From Pseudomonas fluorescens (GTDB lineage Bacteria; Pseudomonadota; Gammaproteobacteria; Pseudomonadales; Pseudomonadaceae): DNA of 64,000 nt. Shown here in pieces: positions 53,641 to 63,472 of this stretch. Position 1 is the stretch's first letter; the number at the start of each line of letters is the position of its first letter. The position numbers and the translations under genes were made by a program. The stretch covers positions 186,001-250,000 of the forward strand of contig NZ_CABVII010000002.1 of NCBI RefSeq assembly GCF_902497995.1. The letters run 5' to 3'. The notes under the pieces are model-generated. The model was given only the letters and a program-made list of their open reading frames with translations, searched no databases and was not told the DNA's origin.

Positions 53641-55020
53641 TCAGGCTGAAGATGAGGCTGACTCAGCTTTGCCCGTCAATCGTGAAAGAAGCACTCGATC
53701 CACGATCCACACCACAATCAACGAAACCCCCACCAACGGAAATGCCACCGCTAACGCAAACATGACGACCATCGCCGTTTTCCACTTGGGCAGATCATGA
53801 CGTAACGGCGGAACACCGAGTCGACCTTGCGGACGACGCTTCCACCAGATCACCACGCCGCTGACGGCGCTGAGCAGGATCATCAGGCAGATCAGCAGCA
53901 CGATGATCTGGTTGAACACACCGAACATTTTGCCTTCGTGCAGCATCACGCCCACTTCCGTGGCGCGGGCGACGTTGCCGTAATGCTCCCAGCGTACGTC
54001 GGCAAGGACGTCGCCGGTATATTGATCGACATGCAGGGTGGCATCATTGCGCGGGTCGTCGGCGAATATGGCGATGGTAAAGACACCGGTGGCCGTCGTC
54101 GGGAAGCTGATGCTGTAGCCCGGTTCGACCTTGCGTTGTTCGGCGATATCCTGCACGTCTTGCAGGCTGATGGTGGGTGCGGCAGGGCCGGCCTGCGCGC
54201 CACTGTGGGCCATGTGTTCGGCGTGGTCGCCGGACATCGGCATTGGCGTGTTTTCCATGGCCCACGGCACGGTCTGGCGCGTGGCGCTGTTGAGGCTGCG
54301 CGCTTCGACATCGGACTTGGGCATGTCATTCCACATGGCGTCCGGGAACACGTTCCACACGCCGGCGTATTGCTTGCCCCAGAACCCGGTCCAGGTCATG
54401 CCGCTGAGCAGCATCACCAGCAGAAACGCCGCCCCCCAAAACCCGGTGACCGCATGCAAGTCACGCCAGAACACGCGTCCGCGACTGCTCAGGCGCGGCC
54501 ACAAGACGCCGGCTGCCTGGCCTCGTGGCCACCACAGGAACACCCCGGAAACCACCAGCATGATGCCCCAGCCAGCGGCGAGTTCGACCAGGCGATCACC
54601 GACCGTGCCGATCATCAATTCGCCGTGAATCGCGCGCGCCACCGCTTGCAGATTCAACTTGGCGTCTTGCTCGCCGAGGATGTCGCCGTGGTACGGATCG
54701 ATGAATACGTTCAGCTCCTGGCTGCCGTTGGCAACGACAAATTGTGCGCTGCGTTCGGCGTTCACCGGTGGCAGGTACTGCTTGATCGTTGCTTGTGGAT
54801 AAGCTTCTTTTACCCGCTTGAGCAGCTCGTCGGCCGGAACGCTGTGGTGACCGGCGGGGACGTTCAGCAGGCTGCCGTACATCAGCGGGTCGAGTTGCGG
54901 TTTGAACAGGTAGATGACGCCGGTCAGGGCGAGCATCACCATGAAGGGCGCGACGAACAGGCCGGCATAGAAATGCCAGCGCCAGGCCAGGTTGTAGAAA
55001 TTCGGTTGGGGCTGTTTCAC
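53641..55020 (-). CDS. PepSY-associated membrane protein (PiuB-like)
   Basis: This 459-residue inner-membrane protein has four helices: WHFYAGLFVAPFMVMLALTG near the N terminus, LAAGWGIMLVVSGVFLWWPR, the FWGAAFLLVMLLSGMTWTGF region and IIVLLICLMILLSAVSGVVI towards the end, plus a last helix after it. Two periplasmic PepSY-type parts lie between (KRVKEAYPQATIKQYLPPV; ISLQDVQDIAEQRKVEPGYS). A Met/His-rich stretch (MPMSGDHAEHMAHSG) may bind copper. Such proteins are often ferric or copper reductase-like. It follows the copper genes in the same direction. Confidence 0.87.
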   Translation of the reverse strand: MKQPQPNFYNLAWRWHFYAGLFVAPFMVMLALTGVIYLFKPQLDPLMYGSLLNVPAGHHSVPADELLKRVKEAYPQATIKQYLPPVNAERSAQFVVANGSQELNVFIDPYHGDILGEQDAKLNLQAVARAIHGELMIGTVGDRLVELAAGWGIMLVVSGVFLWWPRGQAAGVLWPRLSSRGRVFWRDLHAVTGFWGAAFLLVMLLSGMTWTGFWGKQYAGVWNVFPDAMWNDMPKSDVEARSLNSATRQTVPWAMENTPMPMSGDHAEHMAHSGAQAGPAAPTISLQDVQDIAEQRKVEPGYSISFPTTATGVFTIAIFADDPRNDATLHVDQYTGDVLADVRWEHYGNVARATEVGVMLHEGKMFGVFNQIIVLLICLMILLSAVSGVVIWWKRRPQGRLGVPPLRHDLPKWKTAMVVMFALAVAFPLVGVSLIVVWIVDRVLLSRLTGKAESASSSA

Positions 55021-55077
55021 GGTTGTGCTCCGCTTGGCTTGGTTCTTTGTTGTTGTCGGGTAACTGCTGCGCAGTCA

Positions 55078-55142
55078 TTCGCGAGCAGGCTCGCTCCCAC
55101 AGGTTCAACACTGTCCACGTGGGAGCGAGCCCGCTCGCGAAG
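55078..55142. repeat. REP/REPIN inverted repeat (short spacer)
   Basis: TTCGCGAGCAGGCTCGCTCC...CAC and GTGGGAGCGAGCCCGCTCGC...GAA face each other across about 18 bases, between the DUF2946 and PepSY genes. Confidence 0.82.
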
Positions 55143-55217
55143 CTCTTGAAAGTCGTAAACGACACGGCCGACAGCCCGGAGCTGTCTTCTGAACCGTATG
55201 AGATCGCAGGTGGGTGT

Positions 55218-55676
55218 TTACGCGACGATGGGCGGAGCGCGGGTGCGGGCGCCGGGGAAGAAGGTTGCCCGGGCATGACCCAGACGGGGGGAGGGGATGG
55301 TGTAGGTAGTGGCTTTGGGGGTGTCGAATGCGACGAAGGACTGGCCGCCGGTGAGCGCCGGGCAGTTGAACAGCAGGCTGCAATAGCCGCACTTTTCCCA
55401 CAGCGCGTGATGTTCGGCCTGCGGCGGACAATGCTCGGCGGCGGGAGAGGCGCCATGCTCGGCGTGCTCCATCGCCGGGTTATCCATGTTCATGTCCATC
55501 GACAGGCTCATGGATACGTTCATCACTGCCGAGGCGCGCTGATCCATCGGCATCGACTGGGAGACCAGCGGACCGATAAAGATCATCAACATGGCGAACA
55601 GACCGATCCAGCGGCCGCGGGTCAGGCTCAATGGCTGACGGCGGTGCGCGGATGACCTGGCGCTAAGCGGGCGCAT
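55218..55676 (-). CDS. DUF2946 protein, Met/His-rich (copper-associated)
   Basis: This 152-residue protein has an N-terminal membrane segment (WIGLFAMLMIFIGPLVSQSM) and then a Met/His-rich part (MSLSMDMNMDNPAMEHAEHG) before the DUF2946 signature EKCGYCSLLFNCPAL. The clustered Met and His and the CxxC suggest copper binding in the periplasm. It lies 21 bases after the PCu(A)C gene. Confidence 0.85.
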   Translation of the reverse strand: MRPLSARSSAHRRQPLSLTRGRWIGLFAMLMIFIGPLVSQSMPMDQRASAVMNVSMSLSMDMNMDNPAMEHAEHGASPAAEHCPPQAEHHALWEKCGYCSLLFNCPALTGGQSFVAFDTPKATTYTIPSPRLGHARATFFPGARTRAPPIVA

Positions 55677-55697
55677 GGGCGTGTTCAGCTCTTCGGA

Positions 55698-56177
55698 TTA
55701 CTGGACGTGCGCATGGGTTTGCGTGCCGTCCGGTGCCTTTTTCTGCACCGTGACTTCGACGGTCACGTCACCGGACTTTTCGAAATGCATCGTCAACGGG
55801 AATCGTTTGCCATCGCTCAGCAGGCTGCGATCTTTCAGCTCCAGCAGCATCACGTGGTAGGCCATGGGGGCGAAAGTGACTTCGCCGCCCGCGGGGATTT
55901 CGACGCTCGGCACCTGCTGCATTTTCATCAGATCGTTCTGCTTCACATGCTCGTGCAACTGAGCAATGCCGGCAATGGGCGAGTCGACGCTGAGCAGCCG
56001 GTCGGCGGATTTACCGCTGTTGTGGATCACGAAGTAAGCCGCGACGGTCGGCGCGTTGGGTGGCAACTCCTGCGACCAGGGGTGAGCGATTTCCAGCTCT
56101 GCGGCCTTGTATTCGTGGGCATTGGCAAGGCAGGCAGGCAGCAGCAATGCAGTCAGAACGATGAGTTTGTTCAACAT
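55698..56177 (-). CDS. Periplasmic copper chaperone PCu(A)C
   Basis: This 159-residue protein has signal peptide MLNKLIVLTALLLPACLANA and then the PCu(A)C domain AELEIAHPWSQELPPNAPTV, with ligand motif HEHVKQNDLMKMQQVPSVEI and the later MAYHVMLLELKD, giving the H-M...H-x-M copper(I) site. A His-x-His tail (THAHVQ) could bind copper(II). It delivers copper to the cytochrome oxidase Cu-A site or contributes to copper handling. Confidence 0.94.
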   Translation of the reverse strand: MLNKLIVLTALLLPACLANAHEYKAAELEIAHPWSQELPPNAPTVAAYFVIHNSGKSADRLLSVDSPIAGIAQLHEHVKQNDLMKMQQVPSVEIPAGGEVTFAPMAYHVMLLELKDRSLLSDGKRFPLTMHFEKSGDVTVEVTVQKKAPDGTQTHAHVQ

Positions 56178-56225
56178 GGCAGTTCTCCGGAACGATTCAA
56201 GACGCAGGTCAATTGCGAGAAGGAA

Positions 56226-56624
56226 TCACACCAGCGGAGATGCACGGGGGTTGAGACTCGGCCGTTGCTGGCGGGGAGCAGGTGTTTCGAGAGAGGCGGC
56301 GGGCAGGCTTCGATTGGCCTCGAAGCGGGCGAAATACAACGGCGGCACATGCCCGGGCAACGCCACCAGTGGTGCCGAGCCGGAGCAGCACCAGCAATGC
56401 TGCATAGTGGAATGATCGTCACCCTGCGGGGCTTTCTGCTCGATATCGCCCAGGGAAATCGCCACCATCTTCGTGCCGCCGGACGAACAGAAACTGCCCC
56501 ACAGCAACTGTTCGGCAGGCAATTTCGCCGACTGCGCCATCGCTCCGGTCATCGGCATGGCGAGCATGTTGAACAGCACTGCGAAGCAGGCGATCCAGGC
56601 AATTGCAAGCCGTTGTCGGGACAT
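56226..56624 (-). CDS. DUF2946 protein, second copy
   Basis: This 132-residue protein has signal/anchor RLAIAWIACFAVLFNMLAMP and the DUF2946 motif STMQHCWCCSGSAPLVALPG, whose Cys triplet and His suggest metal binding. It is the first gene of the run DUF2946, PCu(A)C, DUF2946, PepSY. Sequence similarity to the other DUF2946 protein is limited to the cysteine motif. Confidence 0.82.
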   Translation of the reverse strand: MSRQRLAIAWIACFAVLFNMLAMPMTGAMAQSAKLPAEQLLWGSFCSSGGTKMVAISLGDIEQKAPQGDDHSTMQHCWCCSGSAPLVALPGHVPPLYFARFEANRSLPAASLETPAPRQQRPSLNPRASPLV

Positions 56625-56738
56625 GGGACGGATCCGGTGGGTGAGCGATCAGGCGCGGCTATTTAGCCTGATCAGGGCCGATAAGTAAAAAAGCGGCGTG
56701 CGGTGTGGTGTCGCAGTGTGAGCTGACTTTTCACGCCT

Positions 56739-57062
56739 TCAGTGGGCACGCACCGAATGCACTTGTATATCTACTCCCAGCGTAGCGCGAACCACTGCGA
56801 ATATCGCAGCCAGATTGTCCATGCTTGGGTTGCCCTTGGCAGACAACATTCGATGAAGGCTCTTGCTGGGTTTTGCAGTCTCCTTGGCCAATTCTTCGAA
56901 ACCTACGGTGGCGTTAACGAGATCGCGCAAAATGATTCGGGCAATTTCAGGTTCACCATTAAGAAACAGAGTAGCAGCCTCATCCAACAATGCCTGGGCG
57001 AACTCCGGGTCACGCTGGGCACGCTCGGCAATGGTATGTTTGTAGCTTCGGGTGAGCGCCAT
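56739..57062 (-). CDS. HigA-like antitoxin
   Basis: This 107-residue DNA-binding antitoxin has LARIILRDLVNATVGFEELA-like helices followed by the helix-turn-helix KETAKPSKSLHRMLSAKGNP and SMDNLAAIFAVVRATLGVDI, the pattern of the addiction-module antidotes paired with RelE/HigB-like toxins. It starts three bases after the toxin stop, in the toxin-first order typical of higBA. Confidence 0.88.
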   Translation of the reverse strand: MALTRSYKHTIAERAQRDPEFAQALLDEAATLFLNGEPEIARIILRDLVNATVGFEELAKETAKPSKSLHRMLSAKGNPSMDNLAAIFAVVRATLGVDIQVHSVRAH

Positions 57063-57065
57063 GAC

Positions 57066-57401
57066 TTATCTCCGGTTTCGTTCTGCTTTTTTTCGGGTTC
57101 GAAATTCGGCTATCAGTGTTTTTGCCCGTTTGATATCGGATTTTTGAGTGGACTTATCGCCTCCACCAAAAAGAATGATCAGGCGTTTCCCCTCCTGCAC
57201 CAAGTAGATTCTGTAACCTGGTCCCCAATTTATTCGGTATTCGCCGAGGCCATCGAACCACTTGATGTTGGATGTGTTACCTAGCTCCAGCCGGACCAGC
57301 GCGCTGGATACCTTTAGCGCTGCCTGCGCATCCAGGGTGGAAAGCCAACGTCCAAAGGGGCTGATTTCGTTTTCCTGCAAGTATTCTTCAAGTGTGATCA
57401 C
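57066..57401 (-). CDS. RelE/HigB-superfamily toxin
   Basis: This 111-residue toxin starts at GTG 57401 (ITLEEYLQENEISPFGRWLS), which matches the usual N terminus of the family; a TTG at 57422 would place the start inside a palindrome. Family parts are ALVRLELGNTSNIKWFDGLG, EYRINWGPGYRIYLVQEGKR and LIILFGGGDKSTQKSDIKRA. Such toxins cleave mRNA on the ribosome. The antitoxin follows directly. Confidence 0.87.
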   Translation of the reverse strand: MITLEEYLQENEISPFGRWLSTLDAQAALKVSSALVRLELGNTSNIKWFDGLGEYRINWGPGYRIYLVQEGKRLIILFGGGDKSTQKSDIKRAKTLIAEFRTRKKAERNRR

Positions 57402-57415
57402 AGGTGGCTCTGAAG

Positions 57416-57431
57416 GTAACAAATATGTTAC
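57416..57431. promoter_or_regulatory. Operator-like palindrome of the toxin-antitoxin pair
   Basis: GTAACA-AATA-TGTTAC is a perfect inverted repeat 15 bases upstream of the GTG start of the toxin gene, where the antitoxin of such pairs normally binds for autoregulation. Confidence 0.6.
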
Positions 57432-57457
57432 TGTTCATGCAAGCCCATAATCCTGCC

Positions 57458-58183
57458 TCACTGAATGAAGGCAGCCAACGCGTTAATTGTTTCTTCAGGA
57501 GTCAAAAGCTCCCGGTCAACCCCCGGCAACACCGGCCGTTTCAAAACGATCACCGGCACCCCGCGCTCCCGCGCCACTTCCAGCTTCGGCTCGGTGGCCG
57601 TGCTGCCGCTGTTCTTGCTGATCAGCACGTCAATATGCCGACGTTCAAACAGCTCGCGTTCAGCATCGATCAGGAACGGCCCACGAGCACCGATCACTTC
57701 GCAGCGCGCGTTGCCCGGATAAACCTCCAGTGCGCGCAACGTCCAGAATTGCTCCGGCGGGATTTCATCCAGGTGCTGCAAGGGTTCGCGGCCGAGGGTG
57801 AACAGCGGTCGCCGGAAGGGTGTGAGCGCTTCGATCAACTCGGCCCAATCACTGACCTCGCGCCAGTCATCCCCAGCTTGTGGTTGCCAGGCCGGACGCC
57901 TTAGCGCCCAGCAGGGAATACCGCTCAAGAAAGCGGCGGTCGCAGCGTTCTGGCTGATTTGTGCGGCATAAGGATGAGTCGCGTCCAGCAGCAGATCGAT
58001 CCCTTCATCGCGGATGAACTGCGCCAGCCCCTCGGCTCCGCCAAAGCCGCCGACGCGCACCTGGCAGGTCAGATCCGTCGGTACGCGACCGACCCCGGCC
58101 AGGCTGTAGATGTGTTCGGACCCAAGGGTTCGGGCAATGGCCAAGGCTTCCGTGACACCGCCCAGCAACAAAATGCGTTTCAT
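57458..58183 (-). CDS. cobK: Precorrin-6A reductase
   Basis: This 241-residue enzyme reduces the macrocycle of precorrin-6A with NADPH. Visible are the start [20 protein letters not shown], the family segment [20 protein letters not shown] and the end [20 protein letters not shown]. It overlaps cbiD by four bases and is the last gene of cobL-cbiD-cobK. Confidence 0.94.
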   Translation of the reverse strand: MKRILLLGGVTEALAIARTLGSEHIYSLAGVGRVPTDLTCQVRVGGFGGAEGLAQFIRDEGIDLLLDATHPYAAQISQNAATAAFLSGIPCWALRRPAWQPQAGDDWREVSDWAELIEALTPFRRPLFTLGREPLQHLDEIPPEQFWTLRALEVYPGNARCEVIGARGPFLIDAERELFERRHIDVLISKNSGSTATEPKLEVARERGVPVIVLKRPVLPGVDRELLTPEETINALAAFIQ

Positions 58184-59277
58184 TGAAAGACTCCTGCGTG
58201 GCCGACAATCCCGCCCTGGCGATCGATGGCAAATACTTCGACCTGAACCTGCGCCGGCACGACGCTGCGGGCAAACTCCAGGGCGTGCTGACAGACCGCA
58301 TCGCCGAGGGCGATCCCGGCGGCGCTGGCCATGGCCAGGGCTTGCTGGCTGGTGTTGGCTTCACGGATCGCTTGCTGCAATGCCTCATCGGCACCGACCG
58401 CCGCGGCCCAGTCGGCCAGTTGCGGCAGGTCGATGCTCGAATGCCGACTGTGCAAATCCATGTGCCCGGCTGCCAGCTTGCTGATCTTGCCGAAGCCGCC
58501 GCACAGGCTGAGCTTGTCCACCGGCACTTTGCGCAGATGCTTGAGCACGGCGCCCACGAAGTCGCCCATTTCGATCAGGGCGATCTCCGGCAGGTCGTAG
58601 ACCCGGCGCATGGTGTCTTCGCTGGCATTGCCGGTGCACGCCGCGATGTGCAGGTAGCCGTTGGTTCTGGCCACATCGATACCCTGATGGATCGAGGCAA
58701 TGTAGGCGGCGCAGGAGAACGGCCTGACGATGCCGCTGGTGCCGAGAATCGACAGCCCGCCCAGAATCCCCAGTCGCGGGTTCATGGTTTTCAACGCCAG
58801 TGCCTCGCCGCCCTCGACGTTTATCGTGACCTCGAAGCCGCCGTGGTAATCGAATTCCTTGGCCAGCAGGGTCAGGTGGTCACTGATCATCTTGCGCGGC
58901 ACCGGATTGATCGCCGGCTCGCCGACGCCCAGCACCAGTCCCGGTCGGGTGACGGTGCCAACGCCGCGCCCGGCATTGAAGCGAATGCCCGGCTCGCCAT
59001 TCAGTCGAACCTGGGAGTAGAGCAGCGCGCCGTGGGTCACGTCCGGATCATCCCCGGCGTCCTTGAAGGTTCCGGCTTCGGCGCCGTCATCGTGCAGCCG
59101 ACAGAATTCAAGACGCATCTGCACCTGCTTGCCTTTGGGCAAGACGATTTCCACGGCATCCGTGCTGGCTCCGCCGAGCAGCAGTCGAGCCGCCGCCAGG
59201 CAGGTAGCCGTGGCGCAGCTGCCAGTGGTCAGGCCGCTGCGCAGCGGTGCGGGTTGTTCGGCGGTTTCGTCACGCAT
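58180..59277 (-). CDS. cbiD: Cobalt-precorrin-5B (C1)-methyltransferase CbiD
   Basis: This 365-residue enzyme starts [20 protein letters not shown], the CbiD signature, and has [20 protein letters not shown] and [20 protein letters not shown]. It methylates C1 of the corrin ring. In pseudomonads CbiD stands in for CobF-type steps while the rest of the pathway uses Cob-type enzymes. It overlaps cobL by eight bases. Confidence 0.93.
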   Translation of the reverse strand: MRDETAEQPAPLRSGLTTGSCATATCLAAARLLLGGASTDAVEIVLPKGKQVQMRLEFCRLHDDGAEAGTFKDAGDDPDVTHGALLYSQVRLNGEPGIRFNAGRGVGTVTRPGLVLGVGEPAINPVPRKMISDHLTLLAKEFDYHGGFEVTINVEGGEALALKTMNPRLGILGGLSILGTSGIVRPFSCAAYIASIHQGIDVARTNGYLHIAACTGNASEDTMRRVYDLPEIALIEMGDFVGAVLKHLRKVPVDKLSLCGGFGKISKLAAGHMDLHSRHSSIDLPQLADWAAAVGADEALQQAIREANTSQQALAMASAAGIALGDAVCQHALEFARSVVPAQVQVEVFAIDRQGGIVGHAGVFQ

Positions 59278-60481
59278 CGAAGGGCTTGACCACGTCCAGC
59301 AAGGTGATCGGCAACGCCTGGCGCCAAGTATCGAAGTCGCCCAACGGTTGCGCCTGAGCGATATGAATTCGCGTCAGCTCGCCGCCGTGCTGCTCGCGCC
59401 AGGCCATCAGGGTCATCTCACTTTGCAGCGTGACCGCATTGGCGATCAGCCGGCCGCCAGGTTTAAGCTGGGCCCAGCAGGTGTCCAGCACGCCTTCGCG
59501 GGTCACGCCGCCACCGATGAATATCGCATCCGGGCGTTCGAGCCCATCCAGCGCTTGCGGCGCACTGCCGCGAATCAATTGCAGGCCGGGTACGCCGAGG
59601 GCGTCGCGGTTGTGTTCGATCAATTGCTGGCGCCCCTCATCGGCTTCAATCGCCAACGCGCGGCAGCTGGGGTGCGCGCGCATCCACTCGATGCCGATCG
59701 AGCCGCTGCCGGCACCGACGTCCCACAACAGTTCGCCGGGAACCGGGGCTAGACGGGCGAGGGTGATGGCGCGTACATCGCGCTTGGTCAATTGACCGTC
59801 GTGCCTGAAGGCCGAATCCGGCAGGCCGGCCAGTCGCGACAGGCGCGGCGTGTTTGATTCGGCGATGCATTCGATGGCGATCAGGTTCAAGTCGGCGACT
59901 TGTGGATCAGTCCAGTCGTTGGCGATACCGTCGATGCGTCGCTCGGCTTCACCGCCCAGATGTTCCAGCACGCTCAGGCGACTCGGCCCGAACCCGCGCT
60001 CGCGCAACAGCGCGGCGATTGCGGCAGCGCTTTGGCCGTCGTTGCTCAGTAGCAGCAGGCGAACGCCGCTGAACAATTGTGCGTTGAGCGCGGCGATAGG
60101 ACGGGCGACCACCGACAGCGTGACCACATCTTGCAATGGCCAGCCCATTCGCGCCGCGGCCAGAGAGCAGGAAGAGGGTGCCGGCAAGATCAACATTTCA
60201 TTGCTCGGCAATTGCCGAGCGAGGCTGGCGCCGACGCCGAAGAACATCGGATCGCCACTGGCCAACACGCAAACCGGCTCGCCTCGCATGGCCAGCAACG
60301 CATCGAGGGAGAACGGACTGGGCCAGGTGTGGCGCTCGCCGCGGATGCAGCGCGGCAACAGGCCCAATTGTCGTTGGCTGCCGAAGATCTTCGACGCGGC
60401 CAACAACGCATGCCGGGCAGTCTTGCCCAAACCTGTGAAGCCGTCCTCACCAATACCTGTCACGGTCAGCCAGCGCGCCAT
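59270..60481 (-). CDS. cobL: Precorrin-6Y C5,15-methyltransferase (decarboxylating)
   Basis: This 403-residue protein is a fusion of two methyltransferase domains, as usual for CobL: an N-terminal CbiE-type part ([40 protein letters not shown]) and a C-terminal CbiT-type part with a SAM-binding fold ([35 protein letters not shown]). It methylates C5 and C15 and decarboxylates the acetate at C12. First gene of its operon; no B12 riboswitch was recognised upstream. Confidence 0.95.
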   Translation of the reverse strand: MARWLTVTGIGEDGFTGLGKTARHALLAASKIFGSQRQLGLLPRCIRGERHTWPSPFSLDALLAMRGEPVCVLASGDPMFFGVGASLARQLPSNEMLILPAPSSCSLAAARMGWPLQDVVTLSVVARPIAALNAQLFSGVRLLLLSNDGQSAAAIAALLRERGFGPSRLSVLEHLGGEAERRIDGIANDWTDPQVADLNLIAIECIAESNTPRLSRLAGLPDSAFRHDGQLTKRDVRAITLARLAPVPGELLWDVGAGSGSIGIEWMRAHPSCRALAIEADEGRQQLIEHNRDALGVPGLQLIRGSAPQALDGLERPDAIFIGGGVTREGVLDTCWAQLKPGGRLIANAVTLQSEMTLMAWREQHGGELTRIHIAQAQPLGDFDTWRQALPITLLDVVKPFDA

Positions 60482-60648
60482 AGGTGTTCTCTATTCATCT
60501 GCATAAAGCGGCACATGATAACGCGGGGGCAGTGAATTCGAGTAATGGAATGTTTTAAGTTGGCTGCCCTGGTCGGTGGCTGGTGGTTCTGAAGTTGTAT
60601 AGCCTGAACTTTCATGAATTCATTTGTTAATGGTCAGGCGGATGAGCT

Positions 60649-61401
60649 ATGGATCTCAAGACAATAGCAGGGCTGGACTTGGCGGCTTATTCCGACGCTT
60701 TCGAACGTGATTTTGCAGGCAGAAAGATAAAGGCCGTTCAAGGTCGTGCCTTGCTGGATCAACGAGGGGCTGCCGGATCGCTCCTGGGCGGTAATCTGAT
60801 CAGTACGGCAAGGGGCATGACACGACAGGACAAGCGAGACGTCAACTCAAGCGTGCGGTATGCCCAGTGGTATGCCAGTCAGGAGCGCAATCATGAAACA
60901 GACGCTCAGGGCTGGTTTTCCTTGTTTGCCGTCGTACTTTGGGATATGGGCTGGGAAGTCGACGAAGAACGGGTCGTCGAGAAAAGTTACAATAACTTTT
61001 CAGGCCGGGTCAGTCAGACTTATTTGACCAGGATTGCAGCGGTTAACAGCCAGATGGCGAAAGTTACCCAAGATATGTTTGAAGCGTTATTGGCTAATGC
61101 ATCGATGCTTGGATCATTGTCCAAAGAAAGTCGGCGTGGCAGGGAGTTTGCCATTGCCCCCGCTGAATATGACCAGCAGGGGCGGTTGTCACTGGATTTG
61201 AATGATTTCTCGTTGAAGGCTCGAAGCCAGCGAGAAAATTTTCTGTTCTGGGATTGGAGCGAGGGCAACGTGACGCTCACCCATCGAGCTGCACCTTTCA
61301 CCCTGAACAGAGTGAGATTTGAAGAAGTCCGATCGCAGTTGAGTGACCGGCTCGATCGGATCGCTGACGCCATATTCGAGTTCTATCAGGAGCGTCTGTG
61401 A
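60649..61401 (+). CDS. Uncharacterised protein, member 3 of a local three-member family
   Basis: This 250-residue protein is not recognised. Its middle (SSVRYAQWYASQERNHETDA then QGWFSLFAVVLWDMGWEV) matches the two paralogues at 24184-25736 in spacing and key residues, as does the end FLFWDWSEGNVTLTHRAAPF with a final helix RFEEVRSQLSDRLDRIADAI. There is no signal peptide or membrane segment. It is inserted between the two divergent halves of the cobalamin cluster and is AT-richer than them; it is not expected to take part in B12 synthesis. A GGAT stands six bases before the ATG. Confidence 0.8.
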   Translation: MDLKTIAGLDLAAYSDAFERDFAGRKIKAVQGRALLDQRGAAGSLLGGNLISTARGMTRQDKRDVNSSVRYAQWYASQERNHETDAQGWFSLFAVVLWDMGWEVDEERVVEKSYNNFSGRVSQTYLTRIAAVNSQMAKVTQDMFEALLANASMLGSLSKESRRGREFAIAPAEYDQQGRLSLDLNDFSLKARSQRENFLFWDWSEGNVTLTHRAAPFTLNRVRFEEVRSQLSDRLDRIADAIFEFYQERL

Positions 61402-61487
61402 GGGAGGCCGCATGATTGACCGCAGGCCGAAGCATTTGCGACACGCGGGCTTATGATGCCGCGCGGTAAAGCAGGCATAATACGGCT

Positions 61488-61505
61488 CGCCTCCGTCAGG
61501 AGGCG
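61488..61505 (+). promoter_or_regulatory. Leader hairpin before cobG
   Basis: CGCCTCC-GTCA-GGAGGCG forms a perfect 7-base stem 27 bases before the cobG start codon. No T-run follows and no B12-box (GCCACTG) is seen, so it is not identified as a riboswitch. Confidence 0.4.
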
Positions 61506-61531
61506 CTTCCACTTCTGATCCGGTCATCCTT

Positions 61532-63472
61532 TTGAACGAACTCCCTGTATCCCGCGCTTTACGCCCCTCGGCTTGTCCGGGGTTGCTGCGTATCGTACAG
61601 GCCAGAGACGGTGGTATTTGCCGGATAAAACTCGCAGGCGGTGCCATCAGTGCGGTGCAGGCCTATGCCGTTGCCGAGGGTGCACAGCGTTATGCCCGTT
61701 CAGTGATCGAGGCCACCAACCGGTCTAACCTGCAGATTCGCGGCATCGCCAATGAGCAGGCAGCGTTGATCGAGAGTCTGCTCGCCGCGGGCCTTGGCCC
61801 TTCGAATGCAGCGGGCGACGATGTGCGTAATCTGATGCTGAGTCCGAGCGCGGGAATTGATCGACAGATGCTGTTCGATACACGTGACTTGGCCCGGCGG
61901 ATCCTCGCCACCCTGCAAGGGCATGCACGCTTTCACGACCTCAGCGCCAAGTTCGCGGTGCAACTCGATGGCGGCGAAGGCTTGGCGATGCTCGAACATC
62001 CCCATGATTTGTGGTTGTCCGCTATCGAGCGAGAGGGCGAGCGGCGGTTGGCGTTCGGTCTGGCGGGGTGTCCCACCGATCGACCGGCGGGCTCTGTTGC
62101 ACTCGAAGATGGCCATGCCCTGGTGGTCGCGGTGCTCGAATTGTTCCTGGAACTGGCGGATCCCGATCAAACGCGGATGCGCCATTTGCTGATCAGCGTT
62201 CCGGCGGTCGAGTTCCTCGCTCGACTGGCCGAGCGTGTGTCCTTCGAACCCGTTGCAAACTGGCAGCGTTCATTGAATTCAAACGTTCTGCACATTGGCG
62301 CTCATCCGCAGGCGCAAGCCGATCATGTTTATGTCGGCGCCGTGCCGCCTCTGGGCCGGCTCGATAGCGCCATGCTCCGAGGCGCCGCCCAACTGGCGCA
62401 GGAATACGGTGATGCAACGCTGCGGTTCACGCCATGGCAAAGCCTGCTGTTGCCGAACATTCGCAGCGAGAACGCAACTGAAGTCATCCGCTGCCTGCAT
62501 CAGTTGGGCCTGTTATGCGAACCCGATCAGGCCTTGTCGCGGTTGATCGCCTGCACCGGTTCGACAGGATGCGGCAAAGGCCTGGCCGACACCAAGGGCG
62601 ATGCCCTGCAACTGGCGGCTCTGCTGCAGGGTCATGCTCAAGCCTCAAGCGTTCATCTGTCCGGTTGCTCGCGCTCCTGTGCCGCTGCGCATGTGGCTCC
62701 GGTCACTCTACTGGCGGCCAGCCCCGGTCACTACGACCTCTATTTTCGCGATGCGCGGCAGCCGGGTTTCGGCGCCCTGCACGCACGCAACCTCACTATT
62801 GAAGCGGTCGGCGCCTTGCTCGACGCCCGTTCACGGAGCCCCTTGATGCTTGATTACATTCGCGACGGTCAGGAGATCTATCGCAATTCCTTCGCCATTA
62901 TTCGCGCCGAAGCCAATCTCGACCGGATACCGGCTGATTTGGAGAAACTCGCGGTACGGGTGATCCACGCCTGCGGCATGGTCGATGCGATAGACGGTCT
63001 GCAGTTCTCCGAAGGCGCGGGCAAGGCCGGACGTGAGGCGCTGGCCGCTGGCGCACCGATTCTGTGTGATGCGCGGATGGTGTCTGAAGGCGTGACCCGC
63101 ACCCGTCTACCCGCGAACAACCAGGTCATCTGCACCCTGCGCGATGACAGCGTTCCCGAGCTGGCCCGCGAGTTGGGCAACACCCGATCCGCCGCCGCGC
63201 TCGAACTGTGGCGACCGCACCTGGAGGGCAGCGTGGTGGTGATCGGCAACGCACCGACCGCGCTGTTTTATCTGTTGGAAATGCTCGACGCTGGCGCTCC
63301 GAAACCCGCGCTGATCCTTGGCTTTCCAGTGGGCTTCGTCGGCGCCGCCGAATCCAAGGCAGCGCTGGCGGCGGACAGTCGCGGTGTGCCTTTCGTCATC
63401 ATGCATGGCCGGCTGGGCGGTAGCGCCATGGCCGCCGCCGCCGTCAATGCCCTCGCCACGGAGATCGAATGA
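61532..63472 (+). CDS. cobG-cobH: Fused precorrin-3B synthase and precorrin-8X methylmutase (CobG-CobH)
   Basis: This 646-residue frame joins two enzymes that are normally separate. Residues 1-438 are Cob[21 protein letters not shown] at the start and a siroheme/4Fe-4S site C-x5-C ([12 protein letters not shown]) plus C-x3-C ([12 protein letters not shown]). From residue 439, [20 protein letters not shown] is the exact start of CobH, with the catalytic His in [15 protein letters not shown]. The old CobH ATG (62846) and its GGAG are still present, overlapped by an out-of-frame TGA, so CobH could also be made alone. The frame starts at TTG 61532 without a clear ribosome site. Confidence 0.88.
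   Translation: MNELPVSRALRPSACPGLLRIVQARDGGICRIKLAGGAISAVQAYAVAEGAQRYARSVIEATNRSNLQIRGIANEQAALIESLLAAGLGPSNAAGDDVRNLMLSPSAGIDRQMLFDTRDLARRILATLQGHARFHDLSAKFAVQLDGGEGLAMLEHPHDLWLSAIEREGERRLAFGLAGCPTDRPAGSVALEDGHALVVAVLELFLELADPDQTRMRHLLISVPAVEFLARLAERVSFEPVANWQRSLNSNVLHIGAHPQAQADHVYVGAVPPLGRLDSAMLRGAAQLAQEYGDATLRFTPWQSLLLPNIRSENATEVIRCLHQLGLLCEPDQALSRLIACTGSTGCGKGLADTKGDALQLAALLQGHAQASSVHLSGCSRSCAAAHVAPVTLLAASPGHYDLYFRDARQPGFGALHARNLTIEAVGALLDARSRSPLMLDYIRDGQEIYRNSFAIIRAEANLDRIPADLEKLAVRVIHACGMVDAIDGLQFSEGAGKAGREALAAGAPILCDARMVSEGVTRTRLPANNQVICTLRDDSVPELARELGNTRSAAALELWRPHLEGSVVVIGNAPTALFYLLEMLDAGAPKPALILGFPVGFVGAAESKAALAADSRGVPFVIMHGRLGGSAMAAAAVNALATEIE

Noticed and set aside
53827..55149. 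440-codon open frame opposite the PepSY gene
   Set aside because: Composition is dominated by His, Gln and Arg as expected for an antisense frame of membrane-protein DNA; no recognisable domain.
58183..59289. 368-codon open frame opposite cbiD
   Set aside because: Antisense shadow; cbiD has family motifs and operon overlaps on both sides.
61402..61531. Cobalamin riboswitch before cobG
   Set aside because: A hairpin is present but no B12 box or conserved riboswitch core could be found; the leader before cobL was also negative.
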